Both the position numbers and the translations under genes were made by a program. A DNA stretch of 64,000 nt from Vibrio echinoideorum (GTDB lineage Bacteria > Pseudomonadota > Gammaproteobacteria > Enterobacterales > Vibrionaceae), in contig NZ_AP025484.1 of NCBI RefSeq assembly GCF_024347455.1, positions 868,001 through 932,000 of the forward strand. Direction: 5' to 3'. Positions 54,377 through 62,044 of this stretch are shown here, piece after piece (positions within the stretch are counted from its first letter, which is position 1; each line of letters starts with the position of its first letter). The notes beneath the pieces were generated by a model that saw only the letters and a program-made list of their open reading frames with translations, did not search any database and was not told where the DNA came from.

Positions 54377-54400
54377 AAGAGTGTAAGCGCAAAGTTGTAA
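54377..54400 (+). repeat. 24-bp direct repeat, left copy (target-site duplication)
   Basis: The 24 bases beginning AAGAGTGTAAG and ending GTTGTAA directly follow dif and are repeated identically at 55901-55924 on the other side of the complete insertion sequence. Long duplications of 24-29 bp are typical of the IS1202-type group. Confidence 0.88.
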
Positions 54401-55900
54401 TGTCACTATTTTCCAAAGTTAAAATGTCCCTTTAGCTCATCACCACTAGGCTTAATTGATATTGGTAAACGCTATGGACATAACAACATGCTGGTGACTA
54501 TGAGTGATTCAGAGATCAATCGTTTTAAAGTAATTGAAGATGTGTGTCAGCGACGGATACGTCGGGCCGATGCTGCCGAGATCCTCAGCTTGAGTGTCCG
54601 TCACATCCAACGCCTGATGAACCGACTTCGTAAATACGGTGCGAACGGATTGGCTCATCGCGCTCGCGGTAAGCCTAGCAATCATCGTTATTCAAGTGGT
54701 TATCGAAACTCGGTGCTAAGCCTTGTCCGTGAAAACTACAGCGACTTCTCACCAACACTCGCTCAAGAAAAGTTATCTGAGCTGCACAACTTGCCCATAT
54801 CAAACGAAACTTTACGTCAATGGATGATCGCCGACGGACTGTGGCTTCCACATTCACAACGCAAACCTCGGGTCTATCAGCCTCGTTACCGTCGTGATTG
54901 CTTGGGTGAACTTATCCAAATTGACGGCTCCCATCATGACTGGTTTGAAGGCCGCTGTGACAAATGCTGCCTATTGGTGTTCATTGATGATGCGACTAGC
55001 CGTCTGATGAACCTAAGATTCAGCGAGACAGAATCCGCGTTTGACTACATGATGACCACGCGTGAATACCTCAATGAGCACGGTAAGCCCATCGCATTTT
55101 ACAGTGACAAGCACTCTATTTTTCGAGTGAATCAGGAGAAACACAAACAAGTTGGCCAAACTCAATACGGGCGCGTGTTGAAAGAACTGGCGATAGAACT
55201 CATCTGTGCCAACAGCTCCCAAGCCAAAGGCCGCGTTGAGCGAGCCAACCTCACGCTGCAAGACCGACTGGTTAAAGAGATGCGCTTACAAGGTATCGAC
55301 ACCATCGAACAAGCCAACGCCTGGCTTCCCTACTTCATCGCCGATTTTAACCATCGCTTTGCTAAGCCCGCTCAATACCCAAAAAACATGCATCGTCCGG
55401 TTCGAGAGTCCAAGCAAGAACTCGACGATATTTTCAGTTGGCAAGAAACCCGCAAGCTCTCAAAGTCGCTGACATTTCAATACGATAAAGTGATTTATCT
55501 CATTGAACCTACTGAAGAAAACAGCCGACTAGCGCACGAACATGTCAAGGTACTCGACTACCCAAACGGTGAAATCGCCATCCAATACGGGCATCGAAAA
55601 CTCGAATTCAAAACCTTCGACAAACTCGAGCACGTTCAACAAACCCAAATCGTCGACAACAAACGCCTCGGCCAAGTTTTAAAATTTGCTCAGCAACAAC
55701 AAGAAGAATTCGAACAACAACAGCAACGAACCCGCAGTAAGAAAGCGCCCAAGCGCCGTGCACAACAAAGAGCCCTTCAAACAGCCCCTCGAGCCATCAA
55801 CCCAGTGCTCACCGAACCATTCAAAACCTCCAGTCGAAAGACCTAACAACGGGACATTTCTATTTGGGACAAATGAGGACATTTTAAAACGGGATTGACA
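54401..55900 (+). mobile_element. Complete insertion sequence, IS1202/ISNCY type
   Basis: The 1500-bp element begins TGTCACTATTTTCC and ends ...CGGGATTGACA. The ends are imperfect inverted repeats: the left TGTCA...GTTAAAATGTCC corresponds to TGTCA...TTTAAAATGTCC on the reverse of the right. It carries one intact transposase gene and is flanked by identical 24-bp repeats, so it looks recently inserted and potentially active. Its left repeat touches the dif site. Confidence 0.88.
54488..55846 (+). CDS. Transposase, IS1202/ISNCY family
   Basis: The 452-residue transposase has N-terminal helix-turn-helix segments (about 8-60; ADAAEILSLSVRHIQRLMNRLRKYG, then a second HTH at about 75-120) and an rve-type catalytic core with D146 (in IQIDGSHHDW), D207 (in FYSDKHSIF) and E251 (in KGRVERAN), giving a DDE triad. 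The C-terminus is glutamine- and arginine-rich. The frame is intact. The first 133 codons are repeated almost exactly in the copy next door (one amino-acid difference, N51 versus S51). Confidence 0.9.
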   Translation: MLVTMSDSEINRFKVIEDVCQRRIRRADAAEILSLSVRHIQRLMNRLRKYGANGLAHRARGKPSNHRYSSGYRNSVLSLVRENYSDFSPTLAQEKLSELHNLPISNETLRQWMIADGLWLPHSQRKPRVYQPRYRRDCLGELIQIDGSHHDWFEGRCDKCCLLVFIDDATSRLMNLRFSETESAFDYMMTTREYLNEHGKPIAFYSDKHSIFRVNQEKHKQVGQTQYGRVLKELAIELICANSSQAKGRVERANLTLQDRLVKEMRLQGIDTIEQANAWLPYFIADFNHRFAKPAQYPKNMHRPVRESKQELDDIFSWQETRKLSKSLTFQYDKVIYLIEPTEENSRLAHEHVKVLDYPNGEIAIQYGHRKLEFKTFDKLEHVQQTQIVDNKRLGQVLKFAQQQQEEFEQQQQRTRSKKAPKRRAQQRALQTAPRAINPVLTEPFKTSSRKT

Positions 55901-55924
55901 AAGAGTGTAAGCGCAAAGTTGTAA
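55901..55924 (+). repeat. 24-bp direct repeat, right copy
   Basis: Identical to 54377-54400. It also directly precedes the left end of the second, deleted element, so it is shared by the two insertions. No third copy follows the second element at 56472. Confidence 0.88.
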
Positions 55925-56471
55925 TGTCACTATTTTCCAAAGTTAAAATGTCCCTTTAGCTCATCACCACTAGGCTTAATTGATATTGGTAAACGCTATG
56001 GACATAACAACATGCTGGTGACTATGAGTGATTCAGAGATCAATCGTTTTAAAGTAATTGAAGATGTGTGTCAGCGACGGATACGTCGGGCCGATGCTGC
56101 CGAGATCCTCAGCTTGAGTGTCCGTCACATCCAACGCCTGATGAACCGACTTCGTAAATACGGTGCGAGCGGATTGGCTCATCGCGCTCGCGGTAAGCCT
56201 AGCAATCATCGTTATTCAAGTGGTTATCGAAACTCGGTGCTAAGCCTTGTCCGTGAAAACTACAGCGACTTCTCACCAACACTCGCTCAAGAAAAGTTAT
56301 CTGAGCTGCACAACTTGCCCATATCAAACGAAACTTTACGTCAATGGATGATCGCCGACGGACTGTGGCTTCCACATTCACAACGCAAACCTCGGGTCTA
56401 TCAGCCTCGTTAAATCTCGCTCTAAAGTTTATGTTTGGGGCATATGAGGACATTTTAAAATGGCATTGACA
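55925..56471 (+). mobile_element. Internally deleted, chimeric copy of the same insertion sequence
   Basis: The first 488 bases match the left part of the complete element with a single difference (g for a in transposase codon 51). From 56413 the sequence is unlike the complete element: the last 59 bases form a right end (GAGGACATTTTAAAATGGCATTGACA) that is related to, but clearly diverged from, the right end of the complete copy. It is therefore a fusion of two related elements around a deletion, 547 bp long with both ends present. Confidence 0.82.
56012..56413 (+). pseudogene. Truncated transposase (first 133 codons)
   Basis: This frame equals the N-terminal HTH part of the adjacent transposase, then reaches a stop created at the fusion junction (after VYQPR). 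It lacks the whole DDE core. As a free DNA-binding fragment it could in principle bind the element ends and dampen transposition; that is speculation. Confidence 0.85.
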
Positions 56472-56649
56472 TGTTGACTATTGATGTTAGTGCTCAAACT
56501 GAACCCTGCGGAAATGCCGAAGTTCAAGCATGATCAAAACGATTTGTATGATATATCAACTCTAAGTAATATGTGCCGCCTCTCTTCTAGCCAAGCAGAA
56601 AACCGCTAGTTTACGCTATTCAAACAAATCAAATTGGTTATCATAATTA

Positions 56650-57192
56650 ATGAAAAATCGTTCTAAAATACTTGTCCCTTTGACATTCGGCATCTTTTCA
56701 TCATTGTCGGCCTACTCCAATGAAACCACACTCGATCAAAATACATCATACGACAGAGTTTATGTAGGTTACCAAGCGTTAGATGATAAGTACTCAGAAT
56801 ACAATGGTATTAAGATCGGTTATACGAACCAAATATCTAACGGCGGAATTTTGCTTGGCGGTGAATTTAGCTATAACAAGTCAACCAACACTTATTACGA
56901 CGCAACGTTAGTTGACTTAAACTTCAATGCTGGATTTGATGTGGTATCGTTGTGGTTTGAAAGTGATTACAAAATCGTTCCTTACATAAAACTTGGTCTT
57001 GGTTCTTACAAGGAAGATTATGGAAATGTAGACATTTCGGATTTCGGTATCAGCCGTGGTCTAGGAGTACGCTATATAGGAAAGCATGGCTTGTACCTTG
57101 ACGCTAGCTTACAGAAGCAAAACGTTGACGTAATGGGTTTAACTACTGTAGACATAAAATGGACTGGCCTATCCCTCGGCTGGTCATTCTAA
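56650..57192 (+). CDS. Small outer-membrane beta-barrel protein
   Basis: The 180-residue protein has a signal peptide (cleaved about residue 24, SAYS-N) and a mature part of alternating residues with about eight strands, ending in the outer-membrane signature GLSLGWSF. It resembles porin-family/OmpX-type eight-stranded barrels in size. I do not recognise a specific family. It lies in the accessory segment after the insertion sequences. Confidence 0.7.
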   Translation: MKNRSKILVPLTFGIFSSLSAYSNETTLDQNTSYDRVYVGYQALDDKYSEYNGIKIGYTNQISNGGILLGGEFSYNKSTNTYYDATLVDLNFNAGFDVVSLWFESDYKIVPYIKLGLGSYKEDYGNVDISDFGISRGLGVRYIGKHGLYLDASLQKQNVDVMGLTTVDIKWTGLSLGWSF

Positions 57193-57232
57193 GATCATCT
57201 ACTAATGAAAATTTTTCAAACAAGGTAACATC

Positions 57233-57427
57233 GTGGAACTTATATTCTATGTGATTGCATTTGGCATCACGATTTACATTTTTCTACTACCGACAACCAT
57301 CTCAAGACGAAAAGACCACCCACATAAGACTGCAATAGCAACACTAAACATAGTTGGTAGTCTTTTCTTTGGTACTGGCTGGCTAATAGCCCTAATTTGG
57401 AGCTTGATGAACACTAAGCGGCTATAG
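57233..57427 (+). CDS. Superinfection-immunity-like two-span membrane protein
   Basis: The 64-residue protein has two hydrophobic helices (about 3-22 and 38-60) with a basic middle (RRKDHPHKT). The pattern LLPTxISRRKxHPxKxAIxxLNxxxxxxFGTGWLIALIWSL fits the Imm_superinfect family, named for a phage T4 exclusion protein and common on mobile DNA. The start is GTG with AAGG eight bases upstream. It follows the barrel gene by 40 bases. An actual immunity role is not shown. Confidence 0.7.
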   Translation: MELIFYVIAFGITIYIFLLPTTISRRKDHPHKTAIATLNIVGSLFFGTGWLIALIWSLMNTKRL

Positions 57428-57841
57428 CGTTAAGATAACCTGTTACGATTCCGTAGCGGTCGTCGAACTAGTCATTTCTAATGAATTCCGACTAAGTAAA
57501 TATATAAAGACTATACGACGCATGAACTTAAAATTTTCGCAATAGGTATTATTAATTACGAACTGAATTTCTTGTGGATTCAAAGGTTATGCATACTGAC
57601 GTACTTATAAAGTGACACTGCAACTAATATGGGTACTAACTAGTGAATTAGAAGTCTAAAACCAAACACTTCAAATTACTGTATAAATACACAGTTAAAT
57701 TATTATCCCCGTAAAACCGCACTTATTGACCAAATAACAATAAAAACGACATATTCCTTTCTGTTTTTTATTTGGCAGTCACCCTGCTATCACCTATCTC
57801 TTTCCGTACGATAATGGGCAAGAACCCAAACAGAAACTAAG
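57428..57841. other. Non-coding accessory stretch
   Basis: About 410 AT-rich bases with frequent stops in all frames. I see no gene, terminator or repeat that I can support. It looks like decayed DNA between the accessory genes and the broken GGDEF gene. Confidence 0.5.
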
Positions 57842-58296
57842 GGCAGGAACGTTGCTTCATTACGCAAGTCAAAAGATGGAATTGAGGACGCCTTGCGCAA
57901 CAAGGAAAAACCATTCACATCGCGTTGTTTGATTTAGACCATTTTAAGCAGATCAACGATCAACATGGCCATGAAGTGGGTGACAAAGTACTTATTCAGT
58001 TTGTCGCAACGGCGAACGAGAGCCTTGGTGAGCAGTACTTGCTTTATCGCTGGGGTGGTGAGGAGTTTCTACTCGTTTGCCTCGAGCAAACTGCGCTACA
58101 GTGTAACGAATCTATCGGTAATCTTTACCTAGCAATGGACCAAAGCCTTTGGCCTAAAGCGCTTAAAGTAACCGTTTCGACTGGAGTAACGCAGCTCAAG
58201 GAGCATGAATCGATACGTACAGCCATCAAACGTGCAGACAAAGCACTCTACCAAGCGAAAGACAACGGACGAAACCAAGTCGCTACATTTTATTAA
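57842..58296 (+). pseudogene. Frameshifted, N-terminally truncated diguanylate cyclase
   Basis: The intact frame from a TTG at 57925 gives the C-terminal two-thirds of a GGDEF domain (FDLDHFKQINDQHGHEVGDK, RWGGEEF, KRADKALYQAKDNGRNQV). Just upstream, a different frame encodes the expected preceding residues (NVASLRKSKDGIEDALRNKEK). One extra A in the run at 57906-57910 would join the two into ...NKEKTIHIALFDLDHF. Further upstream no sensor domain or start remains. The gene is therefore broken, although the active-site loop GGEEF is preserved. Confidence 0.75.
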
Positions 58297-58399
58297 GGCT
58301 CGCTAAACTGGACTGCAGTTACACATTCAACGCTCTGCCTATACTCAATCAACACGTAATCAACACCCTGTCGATATCTACTCTCCACTTAAGCACCCG

Positions 58400-58770
58400 T
58401 TAGATTCTTAAGTGCTGACCAAACAAGCCCATAAGCTTTGCTGTCTCATCAGAACTCAAATCGATTCGTATGCCTATAAGCGCACTCTCGCCATCTGCTA
58501 TAACACCGTTTGCTAGAAAACCATCTGTAATAACGCAATCAATAGCATTCTCAGGTTGATACGTATCGTTCCTGAATCGCTCTATAAACAGCTCTTCCGT
58601 ACGCCTCTAAGCTTCCTAAGCACTTGTTTTAAAGTGCACATATTTGGCTAGTAAAGCGTGCTCTAACCAGTGGTTAGTCACTCGCGGTATCGGTTTTGAA
58701 TATTACCATCGTTACTTATCTCGCACTGTTCTTAGATGAAATCCTCATTTGTCTTCTTCTGAACATTCAT
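58400..58770 (-). pseudogene. Multiply broken gene of unknown family
   Basis: On the minus strand a coherent protein-like sequence can be followed despite lesions. From an ATG at 58770 it has an early stop (after NEDFI), a frameshift near 58690, two in-frame TAG codons around 58607-58615, and then 68 open codons (RRTEELFIERFRNDTY to FGQHLRI) ending at a TAA at 58400. The uninterrupted tail has normal amino-acid composition. I cannot name the family. No intact frame of useful length exists here. Confidence 0.5.
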
Positions 58771-58795
58771 GCACTCGTATCCGCTAAAAATAGAA

Positions 58796-58808
58796 GTCAC
58801 AACGTCAC
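58796..58808. other. Near-matS site
   Basis: GTCACAACGTCAC matches GTGACRNYGTCAC at 12 of 13 positions. It lies 4.4 kb to the right of dif. Confidence 0.4.
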
Positions 58809-59104
58809 TAGCATTAAAAAACGCAAAATATTTAATCACTTAGACTTGGTGGCATAAATGCTGACACCTAAAGTGGCGATTGTTTTACTTTCAGATTTAG
58901 TTGTAATTTAATTACAACCCAAAGCCAAGGAAAGCCTGAAAAGTGGATTACTCCGACGTAACTTACTGAATAAAAGGCATTTAAGGGTTTTGGGTAGATC
59001 GGGATCTAGGGTAACTAAAGAGTTCGGATGTACGAGATAATATACTAGAGGGTAATATATTTAGTTATAGTGCACTAAGGCGTTAAAAAAGAAGGGCTGA
59101 TGCC

Positions 59105-59257
59105 CTACTCTTCTTTATTACTCATTTCTTCACGAATTTGCTCAGCAACAATTTTGATGGCTTGTCCTGTGCTGATGCCCTGGGTCATCATTTCTTGAAT
59201 TCGTTCAACAGCTTTCTGTTGTTCTTCGTGAGAAAGGGTTGGTAAGTCGTTTAGCAT
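59105..59257 (-). CDS. vxrE: UPF0181/YoaH-like small protein VxrE
   Basis: The 50-residue protein reads [40 protein letters not shown], which is the UPF0181/YoaH family pattern. The ATG at 59257 has AAGGAG seven bases upstream. It is the last gene of the five-gene vxr operon, in the same place as vxrE of V. cholerae. The function is unknown. Confidence 0.85.
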   Translation of the reverse strand: MLNDLPTLSHEEQQKAVERIQEMMTQGISTGQAIKIVAEQIREEMSNKEE

Positions 59258-59298
59258 GCTCTGCTCCTTTATTTAGGAGCAGAACTATATAAGGACTG

Positions 59299-60447
59299 TT
59301 AGTAACTAGCAAGGAAATTGATTGAAGCACCCATTGCATTTTCGTTTGTGTAGTTCGCACTTAGATCTAACTGGAACAGGTTGAGTGGCGAGATACCAAT
59401 ACCGGCTGTGACTGTTCCTTCTGAATCAGAGTAAGCCAGGTTCTTGTAGTACCCTCCCCTTAACTTAAGCTGACGTAGAAGATCGACTTCGGTACCAACA
59501 CGAATCATCTGTTCGTTATCAGCAAACGAAGTAAACTTCTCAGTCTCATTCAAATCGTAATCGACACTGAACGTAAAGTAGTCAGACACGATACCAGCAC
59601 CCACAGTGTAAACTGGTTCAAGTTGATAAGTGTATTTACCGCCAACTTGATGTGTAGCACTACTTGTACTGCTGTTTAACGTTTTAGTCGTATCTTTGGT
59701 TTCGATGTCTCTAGAGATCAAGTTAGTTGCCGCAATACCCACTCGGAATGGGCCGAAGAACCAAAGCGCACCAGCATCCATGTTGAATGCCGTCTCACCA
59801 TCACTGTTCTCTCTAACGTCAGACAAGTCGTAATCATTAACCGACGCAACGTAGTTGTATGTGTAAATACGTTGGATCTTCGGTGTGATACCAAATGAAA
59901 TATGTTGGCCCATAAAGGTTTGGTATTTTGCTAGAGAAATCCCTACTTCTGTTACGCCGATTGAAACTGCTTCAACGGTAGACAGCTCAACTTTATCTTC
60001 ATCCGAACCTGTCGTGTAAACATTAGGTGTCGCGAATGATTCTGTGTAGGCTTTAGCGAAAAGGTTTGCCGCGATAAATTGATTAGGAAGAGCAAAGGCT
60101 ACAACGCCACCCAGTTCAACATTGGCTTGGTTGCCGTCTAGTTTATTAAGAGCAGCATCTAACTCAGCGGTATTTGATGCATCAACAACACTATCGATGT
60201 TCGATTTCATATCGTTAGGGTCATTATAACTACCGCCAAAACTTGGCGTGATCATGCCCATATCATCGTTACGACGATAAATAGCTACCAATGCTGGGTT
60301 ATAGAATGGAGCGGTTAGGAAGTTTGCTGAAACAACACCAACACCGCCCATCGCATCGCCACGCGCTTCAATGGCGTAGTTTGCTGCTGAAAGAGGAAGA
60401 CTGGCGAATGCAATTGACGCTGCGAGTAGTTTATTAGTTTTTTTCAT
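59299..60447 (-). CDS. vxrD: TraF-like outer-membrane protein VxrD
   Basis: The 382-residue exported protein has a signal peptide (cleaved LSA-A) and begins NYAIEARGDAMGGVGVVSANFLTAPFYNPALVA, similar to the 'conjugal transfer TraF' / FadL-like barrel family. It is strand-rich throughout. Despite the family name there is no conjugation context; it is the fourth gene of the envelope-stress operon. Its precise role is unknown. Confidence 0.85.
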   Translation of the reverse strand: MKKTNKLLAASIAFASLPLSAANYAIEARGDAMGGVGVVSANFLTAPFYNPALVAIYRRNDDMGMITPSFGGSYNDPNDMKSNIDSVVDASNTAELDAALNKLDGNQANVELGGVVAFALPNQFIAANLFAKAYTESFATPNVYTTGSDEDKVELSTVEAVSIGVTEVGISLAKYQTFMGQHISFGITPKIQRIYTYNYVASVNDYDLSDVRENSDGETAFNMDAGALWFFGPFRVGIAATNLISRDIETKDTTKTLNSSTSSATHQVGGKYTYQLEPVYTVGAGIVSDYFTFSVDYDLNETEKFTSFADNEQMIRVGTEVDLLRQLKLRGGYYKNLAYSDSEGTVTAGIGISPLNLFQLDLSANYTNENAMGASINFLASY

Positions 60448-60497
60448 GCCGTTTATCTTTGTTAGATCCCTTACATAGTTAACGGCACAATTTTAAA

Positions 60498-61385
60498 TTA
60501 CTTTAACTCTTCTTCGCTAGAAATATCATAAGTTTTACTGATAGTTTGTGCTTGTTCTATCGCTATGTCACCTTGCCAACGTGAATGCACCATTGAAACG
60601 GCTAATACATAACGATCATTAGGCAATTCTTCACCCGTCAAACTCATCGGATAATCAGATTCATAGCTCTTACCCCACACCTTTTCATAGTGTTCGTCTA
60701 TATAATCGTACAAACCAACTTCTAATTTAGGCAGTGGACAATAAGGATTAAGCAGTTCTTTTTTATCAATTAGCCATGTATCTTTTGACGCCCAACGAAC
60801 TTGCTGACGCATGACGATCTCACCAAGGATAATCCAAGTACTCCAAGAGTTACCCCCATCACTTTTAACATTTAAGCGATATAAACCCGAATCAAGCTGA
60901 GACGTCAAATTGTAACGCTTATGGTAAAGGCTAGCAGAGGTGTTGTTGACGAGTTCATCGTCTTTAGAGAATTCACTATCAGACGAAACGACCTTATCGA
61001 CCCACTTTTCAAAGGTGATATCTTGAATGTTGTTTTTAGACTCAACATCAATCGCGACGCGGAAAGTATCTCGGCCTGGGCTCTGAATGATGTGTCTTTT
61101 GACAACCACTGAGCTGATCCAATCCGGTAAGGTCTTTTTGGTGAGGGTTTTACCGCAATCTTTGTTCAATGCTTGATGGAACAGTTCATTGAGGTGATCT
61201 TCTCGAGACTGAGAAGAGTTAATTTGCCAAACTTCCACTAATGAATCAAACATCTGAGATAAATCGTTATCCAATAGATGTTTATGAACTTGGGTTAGAG
61301 CATCGCTACTCTTAAACCAATCTGCGGCGTGCGCGGTATTGAAAACGCTCGACAGCATTAGTAGTGGAAGTAAGGCTTTTTTCAT
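60498..61385 (-). CDS. vxrC: DUF2861 periplasmic protein VxrC
   Basis: The 295-residue protein has a signal peptide (cleaved AHA-A) and belongs by sequence and position to DUF2861/VxrC. Its ATG shares a base with the vxrB stop (TAATG), so translation is coupled to the response regulator. It is thought to act together with the VxrAB two-component system; no enzymatic motif is visible. Confidence 0.85.
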   Translation of the reverse strand: MKKALLPLLMLSSVFNTAHAADWFKSSDALTQVHKHLLDNDLSQMFDSLVEVWQINSSQSREDHLNELFHQALNKDCGKTLTKKTLPDWISSVVVKRHIIQSPGRDTFRVAIDVESKNNIQDITFEKWVDKVVSSDSEFSKDDELVNNTSASLYHKRYNLTSQLDSGLYRLNVKSDGGNSWSTWIILGEIVMRQQVRWASKDTWLIDKKELLNPYCPLPKLEVGLYDYIDEHYEKVWGKSYESDYPMSLTGEELPNDRYVLAVSMVHSRWQGDIAIEQAQTISKTYDISSEEELK

Positions 61386-62044
61386 TACGCTTTCATCTTA
61401 TAACCGACGCCGCGCAGCGTTTCGATTTCTAGACCTGGAAGCTTCTGTCTTAATTGTAGTACGTGAGTATCTACAGTACGTGTTGTTGGGAAGTGGTTGT
61501 AACCCCAAACGTGGTCAAGCAGTTCATCACGAGTGAATACGCGGCCGAGGTTGCTTGCCAAGAACAATAATAAATCGAATTCAGTACGTGTTAGCGTGAC
61601 TTCTAGTTCATTGAAAAACACTTCACGTGTCGCTTTATCTATGACAAGATTTTGAGCCATAACTTTTGATGCATCTTGCCCTTCAGAATCCGGTAGGCGA
61701 AGTTGAGCACGAATTCGAGCAAAAAGTTCAGCCTCTGCAAATGGCTTAGTGAGATAATCGTTCGCACCTGAATCTAGGCCCGCTACTTTATCTTTTACTG
61801 TTACGAGAGCCGTCAGCAAAATAACCGGGATATCTTTCTTTTTCTTCCAGCTTGGAAGTGAATCTACTGAGTCACCATCAGGAAGTTGACGATCTAGAAT
61901 GACTAGATCCGCTTGCTCCCAATAGCCTTCAACTTCAGAGATCAGCTCTGCATGCAAACATTCATATCCAGCTTGCTCAAGGCTAACTAATAAACCGTCA
62001 GCTAAATTTTTATCATCTTCAACGAGAAGCAATGTCTGTTTCAC
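61385..62044 (-). CDS. vxrB: OmpR-family response regulator VxrB (WigR)
   Basis: The 219-residue regulator has a receiver domain with acidic residues E9/D10/D11, phospho-acceptor D51 (VILDRQLPDGD) and K101-type lysine in YLTKPF, followed by an OmpR winged helix (about 125-218) ending in LRGVGYKM. In V. cholerae VxrAB (WigKR) responds to cell-wall damage and regulates cell-wall synthesis, biofilm and type VI secretion genes. It overlaps vxrA by 26 bases. Confidence 0.93.
   Translation of the reverse strand: MKQTLLLVEDDKNLADGLLVSLEQAGYECLHAELISEVEGYWEQADLVILDRQLPDGDSVDSLPSWKKKKDIPVILLTALVTVKDKVAGLDSGANDYLTKPFAEAELFARIRAQLRLPDSEGQDASKVMAQNLVIDKATREVFFNELEVTLTRTEFDLLLFLASNLGRVFTRDELLDHVWGYNHFPTTRTVDTHVLQLRQKLPGLEIETLRGVGYKMKA

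Noticed and set aside
55013..55261. Frames antisense to the transposase
   Set aside because: Shadows of the intact transposase gene; no ribosome sites.
58700..58727. A second dif-like sequence ending in CGCACT on the plus strand
   Set aside because: Only about 16 of 28 positions match the dif at 54349, the XerD arm is unrecognisable, and it lies within the broken minus-strand gene. I treat it as chance.
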